NCBI RefSeq assembly: GCF_042033325.1
Contig: NZ_CP160095.1
Origin: Sneathia sanguinegens
GTDB lineage: Bacteria > Fusobacteriota > Fusobacteriia > Fusobacteriales > Leptotrichiaceae
Reading direction: 5' to 3' (one strand)
DNA: 64,000 bases
This document shows, piece by piece, positions 9,462-18,336 of the stretch. The notes beneath the pieces were generated by a model. The model did not search any database. It had not been told where the DNA came from and saw only the letters and a list, made by a program, of their open reading frames with translations. The translations under genes and the position numbers were made by a program. The stretch's first letter is position 1, and every line of letters starts with the position of its first letter.

Positions 9462-9469
9462 GGTATAAT
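9441..9469 (+). promoter_or_regulatory. promoter overlapping the terminator, for the rsuA-dnaX-dnaB unit
   Basis: TTGACT at 9441-9446, a 17-base spacer and a perfect TATAAT at 9464-9469, 20 bases before the rsuA ATG. The -35 box lies in the loop and right arm of the terminator hairpin and the spacer is the T-run. Confidence 0.6.
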
Positions 9470-9489
9470 TTTTTAGAAAGGATTTGAAT

Positions 9490-10188
9490 ATGAGATTAGA
9501 CAAATATTTAGCAAATTCTGGTATTGGAACAAGAACAGAAGTAAAAAAAATAATAAAATCTAAAAAAATAAAAGTGAATAATAAGATTATAACAGATCCT
9601 TCTTTTTGTTTAGATGAAGACTTTGCTGAAGTAAGTTTTTTAGATACTAAAATTAGTTATAAACCCTTTAGATATATTATGTTAAATAAACCTAAAAATG
9701 TAGTGAGTGCTAGTTATGATAAAACTTATACAACAGTTATAGATCTTGTAAAAAAAGATTTTTCAACATATAAGTTATTTCCAATAGGAAGATTAGATAT
9801 TGATACTGTAGGTTTATTAATTTTAACTAATGATGGTGAACTTACACATAATTTGTTAAGTCCAAAAAAACATATAAAAAAAACATATTATGTTGAATAT
9901 GAAAAAGAAATGTCTATTTCTGACATGAATAAATTAGAAAAAGGAATAGATTTTGGTTCATATATAACAAAAGCTGATGCAAAAGTTGAGATTTTGTCGG
10001 CTAAATCTTGTTATTTAACAATAACAGAAGGTAAATTTCATCAGATAAAAAAAATGTTCAAAGCATTAAAAAATGAAGTTTTATTTTTAAAAAGAGTAAA
10101 AATGAATAAACTTGAACTTGATGTAAAATTAAACTATGGAGAATATAGGGAATTAACAGAAGATGAATTAAAATTATTAAAGGATTGA
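9490..10188 (+). CDS. rsuA: 16S rRNA pseudouridine synthase, RsuA family
   Basis: Makes a pseudouridine in 16S rRNA (U516 in E. coli). An S4 RNA-binding domain covers residues 1-45 (MRLDKYLANSGIGTR), followed by the RluB/RsuA catalytic domain with GRLDIDTVGLL carrying the catalytic D103, then LTNDGELTH and the late EGKFHQIKKMF motif. At 232 residues it matches RsuA better than RluB/RluE. ATG 9490 is preferred to an upstream TTG at 9484 because AAAGGA lies seven bases before it. It is the first gene of a long unit containing the replication genes. Confidence 0.88.
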   Translation: MRLDKYLANSGIGTRTEVKKIIKSKKIKVNNKIITDPSFCLDEDFAEVSFLDTKISYKPFRYIMLNKPKNVVSASYDKTYTTVIDLVKKDFSTYKLFPIGRLDIDTVGLLILTNDGELTHNLLSPKKHIKKTYYVEYEKEMSISDMNKLEKGIDFGSYITKADAKVEILSAKSCYLTITEGKFHQIKKMFKALKNEVLFLKRVKMNKLELDVKLNYGEYRELTEDELKLLKD

Positions 10189-10189
10189 A

Positions 10190-10978
10190 ATGATATATAT
10201 TATTAATAAAAATATAGAACATGATTTGATAGAAAAAATTTTAGAATATTTAAATATTTCTTTTGAATATATAGAATTAAATGAAGCTGAATTAGATAAT
10301 CTAATAAAAAGTAAAAATTATACTGGACTTTTTTTGGCAGCTGAATTTTCAGAATATCTTAAAAAAATATTTCCAAAAAAATATAGCAAATTATTTAAGA
10401 ATTTAGATTATATTTATTTAAAAGATGATGAAATTATTCAAACTAATATTGAATATTATTCATTTATGAATTTTATAAAGCAAGAAGGTTTAAATTTAGA
10501 TTCTAAAAGAATACTTCTCTTAGGTAGTTCAAAACATGCAATAAGTGTATATAATGCTTTAAAAAGTGAGCAAAAGCCCATAGTTTTTATTTCAACAATT
10601 ACAGTTGAAAGCGATACAAAATTGTTTGCAGGAGATAGAAAAATTAAAAAAATTGAAATTTCTAATTTATCAAGTGTAGATTATATTATAAACACAACAG
10701 AATTAGGTAATATAAAATGTATTAATTCTTGTATGATAGATAGAAATTTTCATGTTGATGCAAAAGTAGTAATTGATTTATTAGTTTATCCTATAAAAAC
10801 AAATTTATTAAGACAATATGAAATAAAGAATTCAAAAATTTATTCAGGCTTATATTTATTGATATATAAGGTCATTTATGCCTTAAATATAAATGATTTA
10901 AATATTTCATATAAAAGAGTTCATGAAATATTTGAATATTTAGTAAATGATTTAAATTCCAAGGAGGTAAAAAAATAA
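10190..10978 (+). CDS. degenerate shikimate dehydrogenase (AroE)-like protein
   Basis: 262 residues. The second half follows AroE: an NADP-type Rossmann segment (ILLLGSSKHAISVYNAL, 108-124), DYIINTTELG (164-173), VVIDLLVYPIKTNLL and the SGLYLLIYK ending. The N-terminal half does not show the shikimate-binding GNPIxHSxSP block. The usual NTD is NIE (86-88), so the catalytic Asp is Glu; FPKK (61-64) may keep the catalytic Lys. Either it acts on another substrate or it is a relic. It begins one base after rsuA ends and overlaps the next gene by one base, so it is tightly coupled to its neighbours. No other aromatic pathway gene is in view. Confidence 0.6.
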   Translation: MIYIINKNIEHDLIEKILEYLNISFEYIELNEAELDNLIKSKNYTGLFLAAEFSEYLKKIFPKKYSKLFKNLDYIYLKDDEIIQTNIEYYSFMNFIKQEGLNLDSKRILLLGSSKHAISVYNALKSEQKPIVFISTITVESDTKLFAGDRKIKKIEISNLSSVDYIINTTELGNIKCINSCMIDRNFHVDAKVVIDLLVYPIKTNLLRQYEIKNSKIYSGLYLLIYKVIYALNINDLNISYKRVHEIFEYLVNDLNSKEVKK

Positions 10979-11658
10979 TGGATTATTCCGATTTATATAG
11001 AGTTTGGGAACTTTTAGGTTTGGATGTTGCAGAATATGAAAAAATGAAAATAAAATTTGATACAGATAAAAGTTCTTGTATAAAAGAATATTTAGATTAT
11101 GAAGATGATGGTGAAATTAAAAATTTTTCTGAATTTTGGTATTATTATTTAGCTGATAATACTAATTGTATCTTTCATAATATAGGAGTAAAAGGTTACA
11201 CAGAAAGTATAGAAAAATTTTTAACTAAAAATAAGATAGAAATAGAAAATATTGATTTTTCAGCTTACAAAGAAAAAGAAGCCTATTATTCAGAAACATT
11301 ATTTGATATTTTAATATCAGATGTAAGATATTCATTAAAAGATAAAAATCTTGATATTTTTGGAATAAATGTAGGTTATGACTCTTTAATTTACTATATT
11401 TTACCTAAAGATGTTTTAAAAGAAATAAAGAAAATTGCTAAAAATTATTTAATCTTTGATTGTGAAAAACTAGAAGAACTTTATGGAGAAATATTTAAAC
11501 TTAAACAAGATATACCAAATTATACAGATATAAAAGTAGGGGATTTTATAGAAAAGGATAAGAAAACAGCTGATTTTTATACACTTTTTGACCCTAAAGT
11601 TAGACAAAATTATAAATTATCACAAATTTCAGAAGATAATTTAGAGCTTTATCTATAG
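10978..11658 (+). CDS. conserved-looking protein of unknown function
   Basis: A 226-residue acidic, soluble protein with no signal peptide or membrane helix. The ATG overlaps the upstream stop by one base, with a strong AAGGAGG site. It is rich in Tyr, Asp and Glu (a YYSETLFDILISDVRYSL stretch, then FGINVGYDSLIYYILP). I do not recognise the family. It lies between an AroE-like gene and dnaX in an operon of RNA-modification and replication genes, which only says that it is co-transcribed with them. Confidence 0.6.
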   Translation: MDYSDLYRVWELLGLDVAEYEKMKIKFDTDKSSCIKEYLDYEDDGEIKNFSEFWYYYLADNTNCIFHNIGVKGYTESIEKFLTKNKIEIENIDFSAYKEKEAYYSETLFDILISDVRYSLKDKNLDIFGINVGYDSLIYYILPKDVLKEIKKIAKNYLIFDCEKLEELYGEIFKLKQDIPNYTDIKVGDFIEKDKKTADFYTLFDPKVRQNYKLSQISEDNLELYL

Positions 11659-11668
11659 GAGAAAATAA

Positions 11669-13033
11669 ATGAATACAACTTTATATAGAAAATATAGACC
11701 TAATACATTTGATAATGTTTTTGGTCAAAAATATATTAAAAAATCTATAATAAATTCTTTAAATGAAAATAAACTTGCACATGCTTATCTATTTTGCGGA
11801 CCTCGTGGTGTAGGTAAAACAACAATAGCAAGAATTATAGCAAAAGGAGTTAATTGTTTAAAAAATGGTATTAGTTCTAAGCCTTGTCTTGAATGTGAAA
11901 GTTGTATTTCAATATCAAAGGGAAACAATTTGGATGTAATTGAAATTGATGCTGCATCGAATAGAGGAATAGATGAAATTAGATCTTTAAAAGAAGCAAT
12001 TAATTATCAACCTGTTAGATGTAGAAAAAAGGTATATATTATTGATGAAATTCATATGTTAACTAATGAAGCATTCAATGCACTATTAAAAACTCTTGAA
12101 GAGCCACCTGAACATGTTATCTTCATTCTAGCAACTACGGAATTAAATAAATTACCTGAAACAATAATTTCTAGATGTGTTTGTTTTAATTTTAAACCTT
12201 TAGTTGAAGAAGAAGCCTTAGAAATGCTTAAAAATTGTACTACAAAGGAAAAAATAGATATTAGTGATGATAGTTTAAAATTAATTATTAAAAAATCTGG
12301 TGGTAGTGCAAGAGATGCTTTTTCAATATTAGAACAAGTTATTACAACAAATTTAAATGAAAAAATAAATTTAGAGCTTGTAGAAAAAACTCTAGGAATT
12401 GTTGCAAGTGATTACTATGTTAAATTCAATGATTTATTGAAAAAACAAAATAAAGAAGAAATAATTTCTTTCATTGATAAGCTTTATATAGAATCGATAC
12501 AAATTGATGTTTTTTTAAGAGATTTTTGCGATTATTTAAAAGTAAATGAAAAAGATATTGAATATGCAAGTAAAATTATTGGAACAATTTATCAAGCTTT
12601 AAATGAATTTAAATATGAAGATGATCTTAGAATTATATCATATATAATAATTTTTAATATTCTTAAATTACAAAAGAATAGTGTAAAAGAAAAAGTTATT
12701 ATTAATTCAAATAATACAATGCAAGAATTTTCATATGAAAAATTATTAAATAAATTGAAAAATGATGGTTTCAATATATATTATTCTTTACTTTCTGAAT
12801 TTCAATTTGTAGAAATAAGAAATGCAACTATTTATTTAAAACAAATAACAAATAAGAATTCAACAAAATTATTAATCGAAAATGATGAGATTAAAAGAGA
12901 GATTGAAGAAGAAATATATGAATTACTTAATGTTCGATATATTATTGAAATTATTTATAAAAATAATAAGAGTGATAAACTTGATAACTTTGAAAAAAAG
13001 GTTAGAAGTTTATTTGAAGTACCAAGAATATAG
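11669..13033 (+). CDS. dnaX: DNA polymerase III subunit gamma/tau
   Basis: The clamp-loader ATPase. It has the family N-terminus (LYRKYRPNTFDNVFGQ), Walker A GPRGVGKT (44-51), a four-cysteine zinc module between about 63 and 81, the DAASNRGIDEIR sensor region, Walker B YIIDEIHML, the SRC motif that supplies the arginine finger, and sensor 2 GGSARDAFS. At 454 residues it is shorter than many tau proteins, with a compact C-terminal polymerase-binding region (about 370-454). No slippery A-run typical of programmed gamma production stands out. It is followed by rplI and dnaB. Confidence 0.93.
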   Translation: MNTTLYRKYRPNTFDNVFGQKYIKKSIINSLNENKLAHAYLFCGPRGVGKTTIARIIAKGVNCLKNGISSKPCLECESCISISKGNNLDVIEIDAASNRGIDEIRSLKEAINYQPVRCRKKVYIIDEIHMLTNEAFNALLKTLEEPPEHVIFILATTELNKLPETIISRCVCFNFKPLVEEEALEMLKNCTTKEKIDISDDSLKLIIKKSGGSARDAFSILEQVITTNLNEKINLELVEKTLGIVASDYYVKFNDLLKKQNKEEIISFIDKLYIESIQIDVFLRDFCDYLKVNEKDIEYASKIIGTIYQALNEFKYEDDLRIISYIIIFNILKLQKNSVKEKVIINSNNTMQEFSYEKLLNKLKNDGFNIYYSLLSEFQFVEIRNATIYLKQITNKNSTKLLIENDEIKREIEEEIYELLNVRYIIEIIYKNNKSDKLDNFEKKVRSLFEVPRI

Positions 13034-13051
13034 GATTGAAAGGAGAATATA

Positions 13052-13504
13052 ATGAAAATCAAGGTTATATTATTAGAAACAGTAAAAGGCATAGGGAAAA
13101 AAGATGAAATAGTCTCTGTAAAAGATGGATATGCAAATAACTTCTTATTTTCTTCTAAAAAAGCTATACCAGCTACTAATGAAAATTTAAATAAGCTTAG
13201 ACAAAAAGGTGAAAAAAAGCTTAATGATGAACAAAAAGAAATAAAAAAAGCAAATGAAATAAAGGAAATTTTGGATGGTAAAACTATTAATTTATCAGTA
13301 AAATCTGGAGAAAATGGAAAAGTTTTTGGTTCTATTGGTTCAAAGGAAATAATGGCAGAAATAAAAAAACAATTTAATTATTCTGTTGATAGAAAACAAA
13401 TGCCATCAGATATAAGAATAAAAGAAATTGGATTACATAAATTAATCCTAAAATTGCATAAGGGTATTAATGCAGAAATAAAAATAAATGTTATGGGGGT
13501 TTAA
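13052..13504 (+). CDS. rplI: 50S ribosomal protein L9
   Basis: 150 residues, the usual length. The N-terminal domain shows the conserved LLETVKGIGKKDEIVSVKDG and GYANNFLF blocks, then the long connecting helix (about 45-75) rich in Lys and Glu, then the C-terminal rRNA-binding domain (GKVFGSIGSKEI, IGLHKLILKLHKGI). The spacing to dnaB is two bases. The rplI-dnaB order is common in bacteria and supports both calls. The start is at ATG 13052 with AAAGGAG upstream. Confidence 0.95.
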   Translation: MKIKVILLETVKGIGKKDEIVSVKDGYANNFLFSSKKAIPATNENLNKLRQKGEKKLNDEQKEIKKANEIKEILDGKTINLSVKSGENGKVFGSIGSKEIMAEIKKQFNYSVDRKQMPSDIRIKEIGLHKLILKLHKGINAEIKINVMGV

Positions 13505-13506
13505 TA

Positions 13507-14877
13507 ATGGATGAACTTACAAGTACTGAAGAAATTGAAGAAGCAATTTTAGGTATTATGTTTAATAATAGTGATTTTATTATTTCAGTTTTAGAAAAAC
13601 TAACTCCTGAAGACTTTAGTAAGAAAATAAATGGTAAGGTATTTCAAGTTTTAATTGATATATATAATAATGATTATTCTTCAGCAGATACAAAACTTGT
13701 AACAATAAAATTAGAAGAAGCTAATTTATTAGAATCATTCGGAGGAAGGGAAAAAATTGCTCAATTGGCAATGGATGCACCTTTATCAGATAATTTAGAG
13801 GCTTATGTTGATTTTTTAAAAGATAGATCAGTAAAATTAAAATTAAAAAATATTTGTACAGAAATAGGAAATGAAATTAATAGAAATTATAAGAGTGCAA
13901 ATGACATACTTGATTATTCACAAGCCAAAATATTTTCTATAGAAGCTGAAAAAAATAAAAATCCTATAGTTAGTTTAAAAGACTTAGGAAAAGAAAGAAT
14001 GCAAAGAATTATAAAAATTGGAGATGAAGGGGATAAAAGTTATATAGGTATACCAACAAATTTTAGAGATTACGATAAAATAACTGGTGGTCTACATGGT
14101 TCTGATTTGATAATATTAGCTGCAAGACCTTCAGTAGGGAAAACAGCCTTTGCCATTAATTTAGCCTATAATGTAGCAAAACAAAATAAAAAGGTTTTAT
14201 TCTTTTCATTAGAAATGGGTAATGAACAATTATATACAAGAATATTAGCATTAAGTTCAGGAATAGAAGCAAGAAAAATAAAGGATTTTAACTTAAATAA
14301 AGAAGAAACTCTAGCCTGTGTAAAAACAGAAGAAAAAATTAGAAATTATCCTTTATATATTGCAGGAGATGCAACTGTTACAGTACTTGAAATTAAAAAT
14401 TTAGCAAGAAGATTTAAATTAAATACTGGGCTTGATTTTATAATAATTGATTATTTACAATTAATAAATAGTGTTTCTCAAAATAAGCAAAGAGAACAAC
14501 AGGTTTCTGAAATATCAAGATCATTGAAATTGTTAGCTAAGGAATTGGATGTTCCTATTTTAGCCTTATCACAATTGTCAAGAAGTGTAGAAAGTCGTTC
14601 AGATAAAAGACCTATGTTATCGGACTTAAGAGAATTTGGTGCTATAGAACAAGATGCTGACCAAGTTATTTTTCTACATAGAGAAGAGTATTATGGAAAA
14701 GATGAAAAATCTGATTCAGCTGAAGAAAAAAAAGAATTTGTAAAAAATGTACCTAACAAAGTTGAGGTAATAATTGGAAAACATAGAAATGGTTCAACAG
14801 GTACTGTATTTTTAAGCTTTGATTTAGCACATCAAAAATTTGACAATAATATCTATACACAAGGAGGAACAAATTGA
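13507..14877 (+). CDS. dnaB: replicative DNA helicase DnaB
   Basis: Hexameric fork helicase, 456 residues. The N-terminal primase-interacting domain (about 1-105) starts with EEAILGIMF. The RecA-like core has Walker A ARPSVGKT (206-213), the FSLEMG motif, Walker B IIIDYLQL, and LSQLSRSVE with the late arginine finger region. The DLREFGAIEQDADQV block usually reads DLRESGAIEQDADVV; a Phe replaces the Ser here. No intein is present. The gene overlaps the following U32 gene by four bases. Confidence 0.95.
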   Translation: MDELTSTEEIEEAILGIMFNNSDFIISVLEKLTPEDFSKKINGKVFQVLIDIYNNDYSSADTKLVTIKLEEANLLESFGGREKIAQLAMDAPLSDNLEAYVDFLKDRSVKLKLKNICTEIGNEINRNYKSANDILDYSQAKIFSIEAEKNKNPIVSLKDLGKERMQRIIKIGDEGDKSYIGIPTNFRDYDKITGGLHGSDLIILAARPSVGKTAFAINLAYNVAKQNKKVLFFSLEMGNEQLYTRILALSSGIEARKIKDFNLNKEETLACVKTEEKIRNYPLYIAGDATVTVLEIKNLARRFKLNTGLDFIIIDYLQLINSVSQNKQREQQVSEISRSLKLLAKELDVPILALSQLSRSVESRSDKRPMLSDLREFGAIEQDADQVIFLHREEYYGKDEKSDSAEEKKEFVKNVPNKVEVIIGKHRNGSTGTVFLSFDLAHQKFDNNIYTQGGTN

Positions 14878-16133
14878 ATAAAGTAGAATTACTATCACCA
14901 GCAGGGAATATGGAAAAATTAAAAGAAGCCTTCCATTTTGGTGCTGATGCTTGCTATATAGGTGGTGGTGCATTTAATTTAAGAGGAATGTCTGCTAATT
15001 TTAGAAATAAAGAACTTGAAGAAGCGATAGAATATGCACATAGTTTAGGTAAAAAAATTTATGTTACTCTTAATATCTTTGCACATAATAAGGACATAGA
15101 TTATATGCCTAGATTTATAAAATTTTTAGCAAGTGTAAAAGCTGATGGAGTAATTGTCAGCGACTTAGGAGTATTTAGCATGGTTAAAGAATATGCACCA
15201 AGTCTTGATATACATATTAGTACACAAGCAAATAGTATAAATTGGGCAACAGTTAAAATGTGGAGAGATATGGGTGCAACAAGAGTAATACTAGCTAGAG
15301 AAATGACATTAAAAGAGATCAAAGAAATAAAGGATCGTGTACCAGGAATACAAATAGAAGCATTTATACATGGTGCAATGTGTATGGCATACTCAGGTCG
15401 TTGTTTATTAAGTAACTATTTTACAAATAGAGATGCAAATAGAGGTGTTTGTGCTCAAGATTGCAGATGGAAATATAAAATAGTTGCTGAAGATCATGAA
15501 GCTACAGGGGCTCATGATATCATTGAAGATAATGAAGGTACATATATCTTAAATGCAAAAGATTTATGTACAATTGAATTTATTGATAAAATAATAGAAG
15601 CAGGAGTAGATTTACTTAAAATTGAAGGTCGTATGAAAAGTATCTATTATAATTCAACAGTTACAAAGCAATATAGAGAAGCGATTGATTGTTATTATAC
15701 AGGAAATTATAAATATAATCCAAAATGGAAATATGAATTACAAACAATAAGTCATAGACTATACTCAAAAGGATTTTTCTTTGGAAAAACTTCACAAGAA
15801 GATCAAAATTACGATACTAATATTTCATATAGTCAAACATATCAATTAGTTGCAAATGTAATGGAAAAAGTTGCTGAAAATAAATATAAAATATATATTA
15901 GAAATAAATTAGATACAAGCAAGGAATTGGAATTGATAAGACCTAAATCAGATCCGATAAAATTTTATGTTAAAGATTTTCTCAATACAAAAAATGATGA
16001 GTTTACACAAGTAGTTAATCCGAATACGATAGCTATTATTGAAACAGATATTGAAATGGGAAAATATGATTTAATAAGAATAAAATTACCTGTTGGGCAA
16101 GCTGAAAGTGATTTAGATACTGAAAATATTTAG
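14874..16133 (+). CDS. U32 family protein, probable tRNA 5-hydroxyuridine synthase (TrhP)
   Basis: Named peptidase U32 but, for the TrhP/RlhA members, known to hydroxylate RNA uridine or cytidine. It has the N-terminal LLSPAGNMEKLKEAFHFGAD block, the IHGAMCMAYSGRC motif and the cysteines in NRGVCAQDCRW that bind an iron-sulfur cluster. At 419 residues it fits TrhP (YegQ/YrrO) better than the longer RlhA. The start is TTG at 14874, overlapping the dnaB stop, with a strong AAGGAGGA six bases upstream and the conserved N-terminus directly after. The exact substrate is inferred from length and family only. Confidence 0.8.
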   Translation: MNKVELLSPAGNMEKLKEAFHFGADACYIGGGAFNLRGMSANFRNKELEEAIEYAHSLGKKIYVTLNIFAHNKDIDYMPRFIKFLASVKADGVIVSDLGVFSMVKEYAPSLDIHISTQANSINWATVKMWRDMGATRVILAREMTLKEIKEIKDRVPGIQIEAFIHGAMCMAYSGRCLLSNYFTNRDANRGVCAQDCRWKYKIVAEDHEATGAHDIIEDNEGTYILNAKDLCTIEFIDKIIEAGVDLLKIEGRMKSIYYNSTVTKQYREAIDCYYTGNYKYNPKWKYELQTISHRLYSKGFFFGKTSQEDQNYDTNISYSQTYQLVANVMEKVAENKYKIYIRNKLDTSKELELIRPKSDPIKFYVKDFLNTKNDEFTQVVNPNTIAIIETDIEMGKYDLIRIKLPVGQAESDLDTENI

Positions 16134-16142
16134 AGGTTAAAT

Positions 16143-16814
16143 ATGGAAGATAAAATATTAATTATAGAAGATGATGAAAAAATTTCTCGTTTAATAGAAA
16201 TGGAATTAAAATTTGAGGGTTATGAAACCGAAAAAGCCTATGATGGTCGTGATGGACTAGAAAAAGCTCTAAAAAAAGATTGCGTATTAGTATTACTAGA
16301 TCTTATGCTTCCAAAAATGAATGGTATAGAAGTTTGTAAAAGAATAAGAGAAGTTTCACAGGTTCCAATAATAATTTTAACAGCAAAAGATGAAGTTACA
16401 GATAAGGTTATTGGTTTAGATTATGGTGCTGATGATTATATGACAAAACCATTTTCAAATGAAGAGCTTATTGCAAGAATTAAGGCTTTGTTAAGAAGAG
16501 TGAATCATGTATCAAAACCAGATGTATTTGTCTATGAAGATTTAAAAATTGATTATAAGACTTATGAAGTGTATAGGGGAGATAAATTAATTTCGCTATC
16601 AAAGAAAGAATTTGAATTATTAGACTACTTGGTCTTAAATAAAGGAATTGTTCTTTCTAGAAACAAAATATTAGAGGAAGTTTGGGGTTATGATTATGTT
16701 GGCAATGATAATATCCTAGATTTATATATAAAATATGTTCGAGATAAAATTGATAAAAATTATGATAGAAAATTTATACAAACAATAAGAGGTGTGGGGT
16801 TTATTTTTAAATGA
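16143..16814 (+). CDS. OmpR/PhoB-family response regulator
   Basis: 223 residues. The receiver domain (1-120) has acidic pocket EDD (9-11), phosphoacceptor D53 in LLDLMLP, the switch Thr of ILTAKD (T80) and K102 of MTKPF. A winged-helix DNA-binding domain follows (about 130-222, LSKKEFELLDYLVLN to IRGVGFIF). It overlaps the next gene, its histidine kinase, by four bases and is separated from the U32 gene by nine. The regulated genes cannot be told from the sequence. Confidence 0.92.
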   Translation: MEDKILIIEDDEKISRLIEMELKFEGYETEKAYDGRDGLEKALKKDCVLVLLDLMLPKMNGIEVCKRIREVSQVPIIILTAKDEVTDKVIGLDYGADDYMTKPFSNEELIARIKALLRRVNHVSKPDVFVYEDLKIDYKTYEVYRGDKLISLSKKEFELLDYLVLNKGIVLSRNKILEEVWGYDYVGNDNILDLYIKYVRDKIDKNYDRKFIQTIRGVGFIFK

Positions 16815-18298
16815 AGAAAGTAAAATTAAAATTCGCAAATAGAATTTCTCTAATATTTGTTATAATTTTTCTTATTACAATGTTTTTTTGTGGTTTCTTC
16901 GTTATTAATTTTATCAATTTAAAAAACACTTCATATAATAAGCAATTATATAGCAAAAAAATAAGTGAAATTGATATATTTTTAAATAAAATTTCTAATT
17001 TTGCAACTAAATATAAGACTATTACTTTGGAACTTAATCCAAAAATAGAAAATCAACAAATAGTATATTCGCAACCTTTTGAACCTGGAGTTGAAAAATA
17101 TAGCTATATTATAAGAGTTAGAAATGCAAAGAATTATGACCAAATAGCATTAAATACTTTTAATGCAAAAAAAAATGATAATTCTACAAAAATAAAATTA
17201 ACAACTATTAATGAAATTATTGGAAAGAAAAAAATAAATAAAAATATTGCAACACATTACACTGAAAATGAACATATTTTTGATATTATACGAATAAATA
17301 GGACTATTTGTGGTAATGTTTTTGATATTTATATTTTTAAAGATGTTACAAGTGATGTTATTATTACAAAAACTTTAATTCTTCTTTTTATACTTTATAC
17401 TTTAATATCACTTGCGATTATTGTTTTTATGTCTAATAAAATTACAAGTAAGATGTTAAGACCAATTAATGATATTATTAAAATTGCTCAAACTATATCA
17501 ACAAAAGACTTAAAGGTTAGAATAAAACAAACAAATAATGGCGATGAAATTGATAATCTAATTACAATAATAAATAATATGTTAGAAAGATTAAATATTG
17601 CCTTTGATAATCAATCAAAATTTATTTCAGATGTTTCACATGAACTTAGAACACCTCTTGCAATTATAAAAGGTTATGCAGAGTTAATTAAAAGACATGG
17701 TGATAGTCAAAATGAATTAATAACTGATTCTGTTGATTTAATAATTGATAAATCTAATAATATGAAAAGTTTGATAGAAAAATTACTATTTTTGGCAAAG
17801 GGAGATGCAAATACTGTAAAAATTAATATAGACACTTTTGATTCAGTTGCATTTATAAATCAAGTATATACAGATGCCTTGTTTTTAGCTAAAAAGCATA
17901 ATATAATAATAGAAAATAATGAAAAATATACTATTTTAGCTGATAGAAGCTTATTATTACAAGCAATTAGAACTATAATTGAAAATAGTATAAAATATTC
18001 AAAAAATGGTACAAATATTTATATAAATTCATATTATGAACAAAATAAAAAAGAAGCTATTATCTCTATTAGAGATGAAGGAATAGGTATAGAAGAAAAA
18101 TATTTTGAAAAAATATTTGAAAGATTTTATAGAGTTGATGAATTTAGAACAAAAAATACTGGTGGAACAGGTTTAGGTTTATCCATTGTAAAAAAAGTAA
18201 TGGATATACATGGAGGACTTGTAGAAGTTAAATCTAAAATTAATGAGGGAACGACAATAATCTTACACATACCTTCAAAAATAAAAAGCAATAAGTAG
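16811..18298 (+). CDS. sensor histidine kinase, partner of the preceding regulator
   Basis: 495 residues. TM1 at about 10-33, an extracytoplasmic sensor of roughly 150 residues, TM2 at about 186-208, a HAMP linker, then HisKA with phosphorylated H277 in DVSHELRTPL. The ATPase domain has the N box (IENSIKYS), G1 DEGIGI, the F box (FERFYRVD) and G2 GGTGLGLS. The order and intact motifs make it a working HPK1-type kinase. The sensor domain is Lys/Asn-rich and matches no family I know. It is the last gene of the unit and its stop codon is part of the terminator stem. Confidence 0.92.
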   Translation: MKKVKLKFANRISLIFVIIFLITMFFCGFFVINFINLKNTSYNKQLYSKKISEIDIFLNKISNFATKYKTITLELNPKIENQQIVYSQPFEPGVEKYSYIIRVRNAKNYDQIALNTFNAKKNDNSTKIKLTTINEIIGKKKINKNIATHYTENEHIFDIIRINRTICGNVFDIYIFKDVTSDVIITKTLILLFILYTLISLAIIVFMSNKITSKMLRPINDIIKIAQTISTKDLKVRIKQTNNGDEIDNLITIINNMLERLNIAFDNQSKFISDVSHELRTPLAIIKGYAELIKRHGDSQNELITDSVDLIIDKSNNMKSLIEKLLFLAKGDANTVKINIDTFDSVAFINQVYTDALFLAKKHNIIIENNEKYTILADRSLLLQAIRTIIENSIKYSKNGTNIYINSYYEQNKKEAIISIRDEGIGIEEKYFEKIFERFYRVDEFRTKNTGGTGLGLSIVKKVMDIHGGLVEVKSKINEGTTIILHIPSKIKSNK

Positions 18299-18322
18299 CT
18301 AAGTTCTTTTTAGCTACTTTTT
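18294..18322 (+). terminator. Rho-independent terminator using the kinase stop codon
   Basis: Stem AGTAGCTAA (18294-18302) and TTAGCTACT (18310-18318) with a seven-base loop and a T-run. The TAG stop of the histidine kinase (18296-18298) lies in the left arm. Confidence 0.8.
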
Positions 18323-18336
18323 AAAAAGGAAAAATA

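Noticed and set aside
11669..13033. Programmed frameshift in dnaX giving a gamma form
   Set aside because: No strong slippery run followed by a stop in the shifted frame was found in the expected region; the short tau already resembles a compact form.
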